This document shows positions 9,254-18,545 of a stretch of 64,000 nucleotides of DNA, piece after piece. This stretch comes from Albibacillus kandeliae (GTDB taxonomy: Bacteria; Pseudomonadota; Alphaproteobacteria; Rhodobacterales; Rhodobacteraceae): NCBI RefSeq assembly GCF_003116585.1, contig NZ_QEHM01000011.1, positions 102,267 to 166,266 on the forward strand. The letters are read 5' to 3'. Below the pieces are notes generated by a model. That model was not told where the DNA came from. It ran no database searches and saw only the letters and a program-made list of their open reading frames with translations. The position numbers and the translations under genes are program-made. Position 1 is the stretch's first letter; each line of letters opens with the position of its first letter.

Positions 9254-9733
9254 TTACTTCACCGCCTCGGAAGCGATGGTGGCAAAGGCGCTGTCGAGTT
9301 CGGCGGCGAGTTCCACCAGTTCGATCCCGCCTTCCTTGCGGTAGGGGAAGAACACGGTGGTGGGGGTCTTGTAGGCGAGCGTCGCGGAGCCATCGGTGTT
9401 CTCGGTCACGTAGAACCGGATCGGCGCCTCGATCATGGCGGCGGTGGACAGCTCGAGCATCTTCACCGCGTAGTCGTTGTTGAAGACGCCGACCACGCGG
9501 TTGCCCGGGATGGTGACGCCGCGCGCGGCGGCGGTTTCGGTCGGACCGGCCTCGGTCACCACGCCCATGCCGTTATCGGTCACGGCCTGCTTCAGGTCGG
9601 CGAGCAGCGTGTCATAGCTCTTGTCGGTCGGGAAAACCTCCCAGCCCTCGCGGGGTTTCAGGTCTTCGGCCTGCGCGAGGCCGACAAAAAAGGTCGATAG
9701 AACAAGGATGAAATAGAAAGGGGCACGTTTCAT
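9254..9733 (-). CDS. Exported DUF302 domain protein
   Basis: 159 residues with a clear Sec signal peptide (1-22, ending AQA). The mature part fits DUF302: 'YDTLLADLKQAVTDNGM' and 'VFNNDYAVKMLELSTAAMIEAPIRFYV' are the usual helix and strand blocks. The family is widespread and periplasmic or membrane-attached in many bacteria, with no agreed function. It lies 62 nt downstream of the carboxylase gene on the same strand and could be on its transcript, though the functions look unrelated. Confidence 0.82.
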   Translation of the reverse strand: MKRAPFYFILVLSTFFVGLAQAEDLKPREGWEVFPTDKSYDTLLADLKQAVTDNGMGVVTEAGPTETAAARGVTIPGNRVVGVFNNDYAVKMLELSTAAMIEAPIRFYVTENTDGSATLAYKTPTTVFFPYRKEGGIELVELAAELDSAFATIASEAVK

Positions 9734-9795
9734 GGCGTTGCTCCGGTAGATGAAAAGTGTCCTGACTCAACCCTGTCACCCGCCCCCGGTTCCAC

Positions 9796-12700
9796 TCACC
9801 TCTGCGTGAGCGGCCCCAGGTCGAGCCCCTTGACGATCCAGCCGCGCGTTTCTGCCGGGTCGATCACCGCGTCGATTTCCTGAAGGGCGGCGACGTTCAG
9901 CGCGCCGCCCTCCTCGTAGGACTGGGCGACGAGCCGGTCGAAGAGCTGCTTGCGCGACGCCTCGTCCGGGGCGGCGTCGAGTTCGCGCTTGAAGCCGAGA
10001 GTCACCGCGCCTTCGAGCCCCATCGGCCCGAACTCGCCCGTTGGCCATGAGACGTTGAAGTCGGGGGTGACAAAGCTCCCGCCCGCCATCGCCTGCGCCC
10101 CGATGCCATAGCCCTTGCGCAGGCAGAGGAAGAACAGCGGCGCGGTCATCTCTGCCCCGGCGGACAGGAAATCGGCCGCGGCTTGCACCCCGCCCTGCCG
10201 CTCGCTTTCGGGGCCGACCATGAAGCCGGGCGTGTCGCAGAGCGACAGCACCGGCAGGCGGAAGCGCGAGAACAGGCGCAGCATCCGCGCCGCCTTGGCC
10301 GAGGCAGGCGCGTCGAGCGCGCCGCCGAGGTGGTGCGGATTGTTGGCGATCAGCCCCATCGGGCGGCCCTCGATCCGGATCAGCCCGGCGACGAGCCCGG
10401 GCGCATGGGCGGCCCCGAGCTCGAGGAAGCTGCCGGTATCGACCAGCGCGGCGATCACCACGCGGATGTCATAGGCGCGCAGCCGGTTCTCCGGGATCAC
10501 GTGACGCAGCAGGCGCGGATCCCCGGCCTGCCAGTCGGCAAGGTCGCCCTGGAAATAGCTCATCGCGCGCCGGGCGGCCTCGGCGGCCCCGGCTTCGTCA
10601 TCGGCAAGGATGTCGACCAGCCCGATCTCTGCTTGCATCGGCGCCGGTCCGATCTCTCTCGGGTCGAAGCTGCCCAGTCCGCCCGCCTCGATCATCGCGG
10701 GCCCGCCTAGGCCGATCCACGAGGCCCGTGTGGCGATGCGGATATCCCCCGCCCCGAAGACCGCCGCGTTGCCGGCAAAGCAATAGCCTGAGTTCACCGT
10801 GATCTTGGGGCCGCGCCCGCGGTGCCGGGCGAAGACGTGAAAGGTGGTGACGTCAAGCGCCGAGCGCTTGATGTCGTTGAAGTCGACATCGCCCGGACGC
10901 CCCCCGCCGCCCTCGGTGAAGAAGATCATCGGCAGGGCATGACGCTCGGCTACCTCGAACAGGCGGTCCGTCTTGAGGTGGCCGAAATAGCCCTGCGTCC
11001 CGGCCATGACCGACCCATCGTAGGCGAGGATGGCGACCTGCGCCCTCTCCTTGGCCACGAGCCCAGCGTTGACCTCGCCGAAGCCGGTGATGATACCATC
11101 CGCCGGGGTGTCGCGCATCAGGTCCTCGCGCTCGCGCCGCCGCCGCTGGGCGGCGTAGACCAGTTGCCCGAATTCGTGGAAGGTGCCGCCCCGGGTCAGG
11201 TCCGCGACGTTTTCGCGCGCGGTGCGCTGGCCCCGTCCGCGCCGCCGTTCCACCGCCGCGGGCCGGTTCTCGTCCAGCGTCATCGCCAGCCGGTCCTGCA
11301 GGGCCTGCAGGTCGGGACGCACGTGATCGGGATCGGGCGCGGCCTCGACCGCCAGCAGGGCCTCGGCCGCGTCGGCCGGTCGGTAGGTGACCAGCGGCGC
11401 GCCCAGGTTGACCACCTCGCCGGGCGTGCAGAGCACCGAGACCACGGTGCCGGGCCCGGTTGCCGCCACCACGTGCTGCATCTTCATCGCCTCGAGCACG
11501 ACGATCTCCTGCCCGGCGGCAAAGGCCTCGCCCGGGGCCAGCGTCACGCTGTGCACCAGCCCCTGCATCGGCGCGCGCAGTGCCTCGCCGTCCAGCGGGG
11601 TCGCGGCGGCCAGCATGGGCGCGGGCTCGGGCACCACCGCGGGACCTGTTAGCGGGGGTGGCGTGTCGTGGATCAGCTGGTCGACCAGCCCGCGATCGAC
11701 CGCGCCCACGTCGATGTCCCAGTCGCGCAGTTCCCCCCGCGCCAGAAGGGCGCGCAGGAAGGGAATGTTGGTTCCGGCCCCGGTGACCTGAAACTCGGAG
11801 AGGGCGCGCCCGGCGCGGCCCAGCAGCCGGTCGAGCTCGCCCGAGGGTTCGTGGACCACGACCTTGGCCAGCAGGCTGTCGAAGTTGGGGTTGGTCTCGT
11901 ACCCGGCATAGCCGTGGGTATCGACCCGCACTCCCGGCCCCAGCGGCGGCTGGAAGGTCTCGAGCCGCCCGCCCGCCGGAGTCACCATGCCATCGGGCCT
12001 GATCACCTCGGTATTGACGCGCGCCTGCATCGCGATGCCGACCGGCCAGCGCGGCCCGTCAGACAGCCCGAGGTCGGAAAGCCGTGCCCCGTCGGCCAGT
12101 TCGAGCTGGAGCGCGACGAGGTCGAGGCCGGTCACCTCTTCGGTCACCGTGTGCTCGACCTGAAGGCGCGGGTTGGCCTCGATGAAGTGGTACTCGCCCT
12201 CGCCGCCGGTCTCGACAAGGAACTCGACGGTGCCGAGGCCCCGGTAGTGGGCGGCCCGGCCCATCGCCACGGCCGCGTCCAACAGGGCCGCGCGCAGGTC
12301 ATCGTCCAGCAGCGGCGCGGGGCTGATCTCGACGATCTTCTGGTGACGTCGCTGGAGGGTGCAGTCGCGTTCCCAGAGGTGGGTCACCTCGCGCCCGTCG
12401 CCGATGATCTGGACCTCGATATGCCGCACCGGGCGCAGGTAGCGTTCGGCGTAGAGGTCGCTGACGCCGAAGGCCGCGCCCGCCTCGGCAGCCGCCCGGG
12501 CGAACGCCGCCTCCACCTCCTCGGGCCGCTCGATCACGCGCATCCCGCGCCCGCCGCCGCCGCCCACCGCCTTCAGCAGGACCGGCGCACCGCCCTGCGC
12601 GGCAAGGAACGCGCGCGCCTCGGCGGCGGTGGCAAGGGGTCCGGACCCCGCCGCCACCGGCACACCCGCCCGCACGGCCAGCGCGCGGGCCGAGACCTTG

Positions 12701-13041
12701 TCGCCCAGCAGGGCCAGCGTCTCGGGGTCGGGCCCGACAAAGATCAGCCCGGCCTCGCGGCAGGCTTCGGCAAAGGCCGCGCTCTCGCTTAGAAAGCCGT
12801 AGCCGGGATGCACCGCATCGCAGCCCTCGTCGCGCGCCACCGCGATCAGCGCCTCGATGTCGAGATAGGCCGCCGCCCCCTGCCCCGGCAGCGCGATCGC
12901 CTGATCGGCGTGGCGCAGGTGGAGGGATCCGGCATCGTCCGCCGAGTGGACCGCGACCGTTCGGACACCCATCGCCGCTGCGGTTCGCGCGACCCGGATG
13001 GCAATTTCACCTCGGTTGGCGATCAGCAGTGTCGGAATCAT
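9796..13041 (-). CDS. Single-chain biotin-dependent acyl-CoA carboxylase (BC-BCCP-CT)
   Basis: A 1081-residue fusion of all catalytic parts of a biotin-dependent carboxylase. Residues 1-450 are biotin carboxylase: 'LLIANRGEIAIR', the Gly-rich ATP loop 'GGGGGRGM' at about 160-167, 'FIEANPRLQVEHTVTEE' near 287-302. Residues 488-555 are the biotinyl domain with 'EAMKM', biotinylated Lys520. Residues ~600-1081 are a carboxyltransferase with crotonase-like halves (for example 'FFTEGGGGRPG', 'CDTPGFMVG'). Size and domain order resemble single-chain long-chain acyl-CoA carboxylases described in mycobacteria and Rhodopseudomonas. The BC-BCCP linker is short. The acyl-CoA substrate is not deducible. 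ATG 13041 precedes the conserved BC N-terminus, so earlier starts are rejected. Confidence 0.9.
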   Translation of the reverse strand: MIPTLLIANRGEIAIRVARTAAAMGVRTVAVHSADDAGSLHLRHADQAIALPGQGAAAYLDIEALIAVARDEGCDAVHPGYGFLSESAAFAEACREAGLIFVGPDPETLALLGDKVSARALAVRAGVPVAAGSGPLATAAEARAFLAAQGGAPVLLKAVGGGGGRGMRVIERPEEVEAAFARAAAEAGAAFGVSDLYAERYLRPVRHIEVQIIGDGREVTHLWERDCTLQRRHQKIVEISPAPLLDDDLRAALLDAAVAMGRAAHYRGLGTVEFLVETGGEGEYHFIEANPRLQVEHTVTEEVTGLDLVALQLELADGARLSDLGLSDGPRWPVGIAMQARVNTEVIRPDGMVTPAGGRLETFQPPLGPGVRVDTHGYAGYETNPNFDSLLAKVVVHEPSGELDRLLGRAGRALSEFQVTGAGTNIPFLRALLARGELRDWDIDVGAVDRGLVDQLIHDTPPPLTGPAVVPEPAPMLAAATPLDGEALRAPMQGLVHSVTLAPGEAFAAGQEIVVLEAMKMQHVVAATGPGTVVSVLCTPGEVVNLGAPLVTYRPADAAEALLAVEAAPDPDHVRPDLQALQDRLAMTLDENRPAAVERRRGRGQRTARENVADLTRGGTFHEFGQLVYAAQRRRREREDLMRDTPADGIITGFGEVNAGLVAKERAQVAILAYDGSVMAGTQGYFGHLKTDRLFEVAERHALPMIFFTEGGGGRPGDVDFNDIKRSALDVTTFHVFARHRGRGPKITVNSGYCFAGNAAVFGAGDIRIATRASWIGLGGPAMIEAGGLGSFDPREIGPAPMQAEIGLVDILADDEAGAAEAARRAMSYFQGDLADWQAGDPRLLRHVIPENRLRAYDIRVVIAALVDTGSFLELGAAHAPGLVAGLIRIEGRPMGLIANNPHHLGGALDAPASAKAARMLRLFSRFRLPVLSLCDTPGFMVGPESERQGGVQAAADFLSAGAEMTAPLFFLCLRKGYGIGAQAMAGGSFVTPDFNVSWPTGEFGPMGLEGAVTLGFKRELDAAPDEASRKQLFDRLVAQSYEEGGALNVAALQEIDAVIDPAETRGWIVKGLDLGPLTQR

Positions 13042-13249
13042 GGTCGTCCCTTGAATTGCAGCCCCGGTATCCGCTCCGGGTTGGGGCCGAGTAAACAGCA
13101 TGACCCGGCATCGGACCAAACTGTTTCTGTGCGGCGCGGAGTCCGGCGATATGCTTGAACCCCCGCGCATTTTACCCCAGCATCCGGCGGGCGGGGCGCG
13201 CGGGACGCCCGGCGTGACATCGACCTTCCGGAAAGCGCGCTCGGACATC

Positions 13250-15418
13250 ATGAACGGCCCTGCCCTGCCCCTGACCGACGATGTCGTCCTGATCGGCGGC
13301 GGGCACAGCCACGCCCTGGTCCTGCGCATGTGGGGCATGCGGCCCTTGCCCGGTGCGAGGCTGACGCTGATCAACCCCGGCCCCTCGGCGGCTTACTCTG
13401 GAATGCTGCCGGGCCATGTCGCCGGGCACTACCCGCGCGAGGCGCTGGACATCGACCTCGTGCGTCTGGCTCGCTTTGCCGGAGCGCGGCTGATCCTTGG
13501 CGCGGCCGAGGGCATCGACCTTGCCGCGCGTGAGGTGCATGTCGCCGGGCGGCCTCCGGTCGGGTTCGACCTCTGCTCGGTGAACGTGGGCGTAACCTCG
13601 GAGATGCCGATGCTGCCCGGCTTTGCCGAGCATGGGGTGCCCGCCAAGCCGCTCGGCCCCTTTGCCGCGCGGTGGGAGCGTTTCCTTGCCGCCGGTGGAC
13701 CGGCGCGCGTTGTGGTCATCGGCGCAGGGATCGCCGGTGTGGAACTGGCGCTGGCCATGGCCCATGCGCTGCGCGACCGCGATGGGGGTGTGACGCTGGT
13801 CGACAGCGCCCGCGCGCTCGCCGCGACGGCGCCGCGCGGGCGGCAGCGCCTGCTGGAGGAACTGGAGCGCGCGGGTGTCGACCTGATCGAACAAACCGAT
13901 GTTGCCGAGGTGACGGCGAATGGGCTGCGGCTTGCCGATGGCGCAGTGCTGGGTGCCGATTTCGTCACCGGGGCCGCAGGCGCCCGGGCGCCCGCGTGGC
14001 TGAAGGGAACGGGGCTCACGACCGAGGCGGGCTACCTGACGGTCGACGCCGCGTTGCGCACCAGCGATCCCGCGATCTTCGCGGCCGGGGATTGCGCCAA
14101 TTTCGCGCCCGACCCGCGCCCCAAGGCCGGGGTCTTTGCTGTGCGCGAGGCGCCGGTCCTGTTCCACAACCTCCGCGCCGCCCTCACCGGCGGGCGGGCC
14201 CGGCGCTACAAACCCCAGCAGGATTACCTCAAGCTGGTCTCGCTGGGGCGCAAATCCGCCCTTGCCGACCGATCCGGGCTGGCGCTGGCCGGACCCGCGA
14301 TGTGGCGCTGGAAGGATCATATCGACCGTACCTTCATGCGCCGGTTTCAGGACCTCGCGCCGATGGCGCCGCCGCCGCTGCCACGGGACCACACGCTCGG
14401 CATGGCCGAAGCGCTGGGTGAGAAGCCGATGTGCGGGGGCTGCGGGGCCAAGGTGGGGCGCGAGACGCTGCGGGCCGCCCTCGGCGCCCCTGCGCTGCGC
14501 CGTGACGACATCACCCCGCTGCCGGGCGACGATGCCGCACTGATGACGACCGGCGGCGTGCAGCAGGTGATGACCTCGGACCACCTGCGCGCGCTGGTGG
14601 ACGACCCGGTGACGATGACCCGCATCGCGGCGCATCACGCGCTGGGGGACATCTGGGCCATGGCCGCGCTGCCGCAGGCGGCCACCGCCACGCTGATCCT
14701 GCCCCGCCAGTCCGAGGCGTTGCAGGCGCGCCTGCTGCGCGAGATCATGACGACCGCCCGGCAGGTGATGGGCGAGGCCGGGGCCGAGATCGTTGGCGGG
14801 CATACTTCCATCGGCGACGAGCTGACCATCGGCTTCACGCTCACCGGGCTCTGCCCGCACCCGCCGGTGACGCTGGCCGGAGCGCGGCCCGGGGACGTTC
14901 TGGTGCTGACCAAGCCGGTCGGCAGCGGAACCGTGATGGCCGCCGAGATGCAGCTGAAGGCAAGGGGCGCGTGGGTCGCGGAGGCCCTGCGCCAGATGGA
15001 TGTCTCGCAGAAGGCGGCCTCGGCCATCCTAGGCGGTGCGCGGGCGATGACAGATGTCACCGGCTTCGGGCTGGCGGGGCACCTGCTGAACATCTGCGAG
15101 ATGTCGGGTTGCGGCGCGGCGCTGGACCTGTCGGCGGTGCCGCTGATGGAAGGCGCGCTCGCCCTCGCGGCGGAGGGGGTCAGATCGACGCTCTACCCGC
15201 AGAACCGCGCGCAGGCGCCCTACCTGCCGGGGCTGGCCGCCCCGGACGACGCCGCGCGGGTCGACCTGATGTTCGATCCTCAGACGGCTGGGGGCCTTCT
15301 GGCGGCGGTCGCCCCGGAGGACGCTGGGGCAGTGCTGGCCGCCCTGGTCGACGCGGGCTACCCCGCCGCGCGGATCGGCAGCCTCGTGGACGGACCGGTT
15401 GCGATCCGGCTGGCCTGA
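13250..15418 (+). CDS. selD: Selenide, water dikinase fused to an N-terminal FAD/NAD(P) oxidoreductase domain
   Basis: 722 residues. Residues 1-370 form a pyridine nucleotide-disulfide oxidoreductase-like domain (NDH-2-like): 'VVLIGGGHSHALVL' at the N-terminus, a second Rossmann motif 'VVVIGAGIAGVELALAM' and 'IFAAGDCANF'. From about 380 the protein is SelD: 'MCGGCGAKVG' with Cys395/Cys398 and Lys401 near the catalytic site, 'PGDDAAL', and 'TDVTGFGLAGHLLN'. SelD makes selenophosphate from selenide and ATP. The flavoprotein part presumably supplies or handles reduced selenium, but that is inference. The start is before the first Rossmann motif; a longer frame from 13100 lacks support. Convergent with mnmH, which uses selenophosphate. 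Confidence 0.93.
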   Translation: MNGPALPLTDDVVLIGGGHSHALVLRMWGMRPLPGARLTLINPGPSAAYSGMLPGHVAGHYPREALDIDLVRLARFAGARLILGAAEGIDLAAREVHVAGRPPVGFDLCSVNVGVTSEMPMLPGFAEHGVPAKPLGPFAARWERFLAAGGPARVVVIGAGIAGVELALAMAHALRDRDGGVTLVDSARALAATAPRGRQRLLEELERAGVDLIEQTDVAEVTANGLRLADGAVLGADFVTGAAGARAPAWLKGTGLTTEAGYLTVDAALRTSDPAIFAAGDCANFAPDPRPKAGVFAVREAPVLFHNLRAALTGGRARRYKPQQDYLKLVSLGRKSALADRSGLALAGPAMWRWKDHIDRTFMRRFQDLAPMAPPPLPRDHTLGMAEALGEKPMCGGCGAKVGRETLRAALGAPALRRDDITPLPGDDAALMTTGGVQQVMTSDHLRALVDDPVTMTRIAAHHALGDIWAMAALPQAATATLILPRQSEALQARLLREIMTTARQVMGEAGAEIVGGHTSIGDELTIGFTLTGLCPHPPVTLAGARPGDVLVLTKPVGSGTVMAAEMQLKARGAWVAEALRQMDVSQKAASAILGGARAMTDVTGFGLAGHLLNICEMSGCGAALDLSAVPLMEGALALAAEGVRSTLYPQNRAQAPYLPGLAAPDDAARVDLMFDPQTAGGLLAAVAPEDAGAVLAALVDAGYPAARIGSLVDGPVAIRLA

Positions 15419-15425
15419 GCGGCGG

Positions 15426-16520
15426 CTACCCCGCCGCGCCCTGCATCCCCTCGCCCGGCAGTGCCGCGAACCGGCCCTCGAGCAGCGCCGCGACCTTTCC
15501 CGCCGCCGCGTCCAGTTGCGCGGGCATCAGGTCGGGCAGCACGATCCGCTCGGCCGGGTCCCCGCCATGCAGGCGGCGCGACTTGTCGTAGGAGGGGTCG
15601 TAATGCTGCTCCATCAGCGCCCGGGTCAGGCCGGGCTTGTCGCCCGCTGCGATCAGGGCGTTCCAGCCGTCGACCACCGCGTGCCCGCGATGGGCGCGCA
15701 GGAAGGACAGCTTGTGCTCCATCTGCGCCCCGTCTGACAGGATATCGTCGTAGGCCCGCACGAGGTAGGCCGTGCGCGCCGCGACCGGCGCCTCCACCGC
15801 GATGCGCGGCGCGGCCTTCAGCGCCTCCCACACGGCGGGGGGCAGGATGCGTTCGCCGATCTTGCTGCTCTCTGCCTCCACCAGCACCGGCCGGGACGGA
15901 TCGAGCCCGCAGAGCACCCCGGCGACCCGGGATTCAAAGGCCTTCTGGCTGGGCTGCTGCTCTCCCATCGCGCCCAGCAGAGAGCCTCGGTGCTCGGCGC
16001 AGCCTTCGAGGTCGAGCACCTGGACACCGCGCGTTGCCGCCAGTTTGAGGATCTCGGTCTTGGCGGTGCCGGTGTAGCCGTCGAGCGCCACGAAGCGATG
16101 CGGCAGCGTCCCGTCGTAGAGCATCGCGTTCACCAGCCTGCGGTAAGTGCGATAGCCACCCTCGATGGCCTCCGAGCGCCAGCCGATCTGCCCCAGCATC
16201 CACGCGAAGGACCCGGACCGCTGGCCGCCGCGCCAGCAGTAGACCAGCGGGCGCCAGCCGCCTTCGTGGTGGCTGAGCGACTTTTCGACGTGGTTCGCGG
16301 CGTTGCGGAATACCAGCGCCGCACCCAGCTTGCGGGCGAGGAACGGGCTCTGCTGCTTGTAGATGGTACCGACCCGCGCGCGCTCTTCGTTGTCGAGCAC
16401 GGGGAGGTTGATGGCGCCGGGAATGCGATCCTCGGCGAACTCGGCCGGGCTGCGGACGTCGATGACGGTATCGAAGCCGTGGTCGAGAAGTTGGGACAGG
16501 GAGGTGAAAGACAATGCCAT
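15426..16520 (-). CDS. mnmH: tRNA 2-selenouridine synthase
   Basis: 364 residues (MnmH/SelU/YbbB). The enzyme replaces sulfur by selenium at wobble 2-thiouridine of tRNAs for Lys, Glu and Gln, using selenophosphate. An N-terminal rhodanese domain carries catalytic Cys95 in 'YCWRGGQRSGS'. A P-loop-like 'GYTGTAKTE' at 148-156 begins the C-terminal nucleotide-binding domain used in the geranyl-tRNA step. ATG 16520 is chosen because the rhodanese domain starts directly after it. It ends 7 nt from the convergent selD, so the two selenium genes form one locus without being one transcript. Confidence 0.95.
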   Translation of the reverse strand: MALSFTSLSQLLDHGFDTVIDVRSPAEFAEDRIPGAINLPVLDNEERARVGTIYKQQSPFLARKLGAALVFRNAANHVEKSLSHHEGGWRPLVYCWRGGQRSGSFAWMLGQIGWRSEAIEGGYRTYRRLVNAMLYDGTLPHRFVALDGYTGTAKTEILKLAATRGVQVLDLEGCAEHRGSLLGAMGEQQPSQKAFESRVAGVLCGLDPSRPVLVEAESSKIGERILPPAVWEALKAAPRIAVEAPVAARTAYLVRAYDDILSDGAQMEHKLSFLRAHRGHAVVDGWNALIAAGDKPGLTRALMEQHYDPSYDKSRRLHGGDPAERIVLPDLMPAQLDAAAGKVAALLEGRFAALPGEGMQGAAG

Positions 16521-16587
16521 ACCCTTGTGTAGACGGGGACCGCGCCCGGGAAAAGCGGGTTTGGAGCCGGAGGGCCGCGCGCCGATA

Positions 16588-16605
16588 TCATAAGCATACT
16601 TGTCA
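16588..16605. promoter_or_regulatory. Imperfect palindrome between mnmH and the MarR gene, possible MarR operator
   Basis: TCATAAG-cata-CTTGTCA: 7-bp arms matching at 5 of 7 positions around a 4-nt centre, within the 115-bp divergent region. Size and place fit a MarR-family operator that could control its own gene and perhaps mnmH. No convincing -35/-10 pair could be fixed. Confidence 0.3.
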
Positions 16606-16635
16606 ATTTCCAGCTGCTCGCTCAGGATAAGCGGC

Positions 16636-17097
16636 ATGGAAATCTACACCATGCCCGGCCACCTGATCCGCCGGCTGAACCAGATCTCGACCGGCCTGTT
16701 CATGGAACGGATGGCCGACGCCGGGCTTGCCCTGACGCCGGTGCAATTCGCCGCGCTGAACGCGCTGGTGGAGCACAGCGAGATCGACCAGGCGACGCTG
16801 GCCGGGCTTGTCGCCTATGACCGCGCGACGCTGGGCAAGGTGGTGGACAAGCTCGAGGCCCGTGGACTGGTGCGCCGCGCCCCCGCGCCCAACGACCGCA
16901 GGGCCAAGCAGCTGACCCTGACCGAGGCCGGGCGCGCGCTGTTCGACACCGCCCTGCCCCACGTCCGCGCGATCCAGCCCGAGATGCTGGCGGGCCTCAG
17001 CGAGGCGGAGCGCAGGACCTTCCTCGACCTGCTGGACAAGGCGACCCTTGCCGCCAACGACCGCAGCCGCGCCCCGCTCAAGCCAAGAACGGGCTGA
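16636..17097 (+). CDS. MarR family transcriptional regulator
   Basis: 153 residues with the MarR winged helix-turn-helix: 'LTPVQFAALNAL' (helix 2 region), recognition part 'DQATLAGLVAYDRATLGKVVDKLEARGLVRR', and the wing 'RAPAPNDRRAKQLTLTEAGR', followed by C-terminal dimer helices. Such proteins usually bind DNA as dimers and respond to small aromatic or oxidant ligands. ATG 16636 has AGGAT upstream; an earlier start at 16600 is less likely. It is divergent from mnmH; its targets and ligand are unknown. Confidence 0.85.
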   Translation: MEIYTMPGHLIRRLNQISTGLFMERMADAGLALTPVQFAALNALVEHSEIDQATLAGLVAYDRATLGKVVDKLEARGLVRRAPAPNDRRAKQLTLTEAGRALFDTALPHVRAIQPEMLAGLSEAERRTFLDLLDKATLAANDRSRAPLKPRTG

Positions 17098-17098
17098 G

Positions 17099-18463
17099 CT
17101 ATTCCATCTCTCCCAGCGCCTGCAGCAGTGCCGCCCCGGTGCGGATGCCGCCGTGGAAGCAGTCGAGCGTCATGTTCTCGTCCGGCGCGTGGTTCGCGGA
17201 ATCCGCGTTGGCGTAGGGGGTGACGAAGTTCGGGATGCCGAGGACATCGGTAAAGACGTAACCGGGCAGCGAGCCGAAGCTGATGGGATAGAGCAGCGGC
17301 GCCTCGCCAAAACCCCTGGTCAGCGCCTCGCGGATCGGCGCGGCGAAGGGCGAACTCATCGGCGTCCGCGACGGCTTCATCCCCATCTTCTCGCCGACCA
17401 GCTCCACCTCGGGGGCGTGACGCGCGACATGGGCGGCGACCTTGGCCATCACGTCATCGGGCTCCTGCCCGGGCACGAGGCGGATGTCGCACTTGGCAAA
17501 GGCCTCGCAGGGCAGCACCGTCTTGCTGCCGGGGCCGCCATAGCCGCCGTGCAGCCCGTTGATCGTGAGGGTCGGGCGGAAGCTCAGGCGGTCGAAGAAG
17601 GGAATGTCCTGCGGCGCGTCGAGACGGGTCAGCCCGAGGTCGCGCATGTAGGCGTCACGGTCCAGCGGCAGCGCGGCGACCGCGGCCCGTTCTTCCGCAG
17701 TTGGCGGAACGATCCCGTCATGCAGCCCCTCGATGGTGATCTCGCCCGCGGCGTTCTTCATGGTGCCGAGCAGATGCACCAGCGTCCAGAGCGGGTTCGG
17801 CACCACCCCACCGTAGTTGCCCGAGTGCACGTCGCGCCGCGCATGGCGCACGCGCAGTTCGAACGAGACCACCCCGCGCGAGCCGAAGACCAGCGTCGGC
17901 TTGCCCGAGGGATGCAGCGGACCATCGGCGGTGACGGCAAGATCGGCCCGCAGGAGGTCGCGGTTCTCGGCCACGAAGCCTGCGAGGTTGGGGCTGCCGA
18001 TCTCCTCCTCGCCCTCCAGCAGGAACACGAGGTTGCAGGGCAGTTCGCCGCGCACCTTTAGATGCGCCTCCACCGCGAGGATCTGGGCAATGTGCTGGCC
18101 CTTGTTGTCGGCGACGCCCCGCGCGTAGAGGCGCCCGTCGCGGACCTCCGGCGTGAAGGGAGGCGAGGTCCAGAGGTCGACCGGATCGGCGGGCTGGACG
18201 TCGTAATGCCCGTAGAGCAGCACCGTCGGCTTGCCCGGCGCGGCGTCGTGGCGGGCGACGATCATCGGATGCCCCGCGGTGGGGAGGACCGAGGTCTCGA
18301 GGCCCAGGTCCCGCAGCATGTCGGCCAGCAGCCCGGCCACCTCGGCGATCCCGACATTCTCGGCGCTGATGCTCGGATGGCTCAGGTAATCGGAGAGGCG
18401 GGCGACGTAATCGTCGCGCTGTGCGTCGATATGGGCGAGAACGGCGGAGAGATCGGAAGGCAT
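17099..18463 (-). CDS. M20 family dipeptidase/metallopeptidase
   Basis: 454 residues, cytosolic (no signal). Metal-binding motifs of the M20 family are clear: 'LLYGHYDVQPADP' (first His and Asp), 'ARGVADNKGQH' (bridging Asp) and 'LEGEEEIGS' (catalytic Glu with metal-binding Glu); 'HSGNYGGVVPNP' lies in the dimerisation domain and 'ADSANHAPDE' gives the last metal His. This is the carnosinase/dipeptidase branch with a dinuclear zinc site. ATG 18463 is chosen; a longer frame to 18499 is not conserved-looking. It converges on the MarR gene with 1 nt between the stops. Confidence 0.9.
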   Translation of the reverse strand: MPSDLSAVLAHIDAQRDDYVARLSDYLSHPSISAENVGIAEVAGLLADMLRDLGLETSVLPTAGHPMIVARHDAAPGKPTVLLYGHYDVQPADPVDLWTSPPFTPEVRDGRLYARGVADNKGQHIAQILAVEAHLKVRGELPCNLVFLLEGEEEIGSPNLAGFVAENRDLLRADLAVTADGPLHPSGKPTLVFGSRGVVSFELRVRHARRDVHSGNYGGVVPNPLWTLVHLLGTMKNAAGEITIEGLHDGIVPPTAEERAAVAALPLDRDAYMRDLGLTRLDAPQDIPFFDRLSFRPTLTINGLHGGYGGPGSKTVLPCEAFAKCDIRLVPGQEPDDVMAKVAAHVARHAPEVELVGEKMGMKPSRTPMSSPFAAPIREALTRGFGEAPLLYPISFGSLPGYVFTDVLGIPNFVTPYANADSANHAPDENMTLDCFHGGIRTGAALLQALGEME

Positions 18464-18545
18464 GGGCAGGTGTCCGGGACAGCGGGGGGTTCGGCGCACC
18501 CTAACCTCTCGCGATCCGGGGGAAAACCGGCGATCGGTGGCGCGG

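Noticed and set aside
13042..13249. Divergent region searched for a riboswitch or strong promoter
   Set aside because: No recognisable aptamer; no convincing -35/-10 pair.
13172..14860. Long minus-strand frame (562 codons) opposite selD
   Set aside because: Shadow of selD; no motif, skewed composition.
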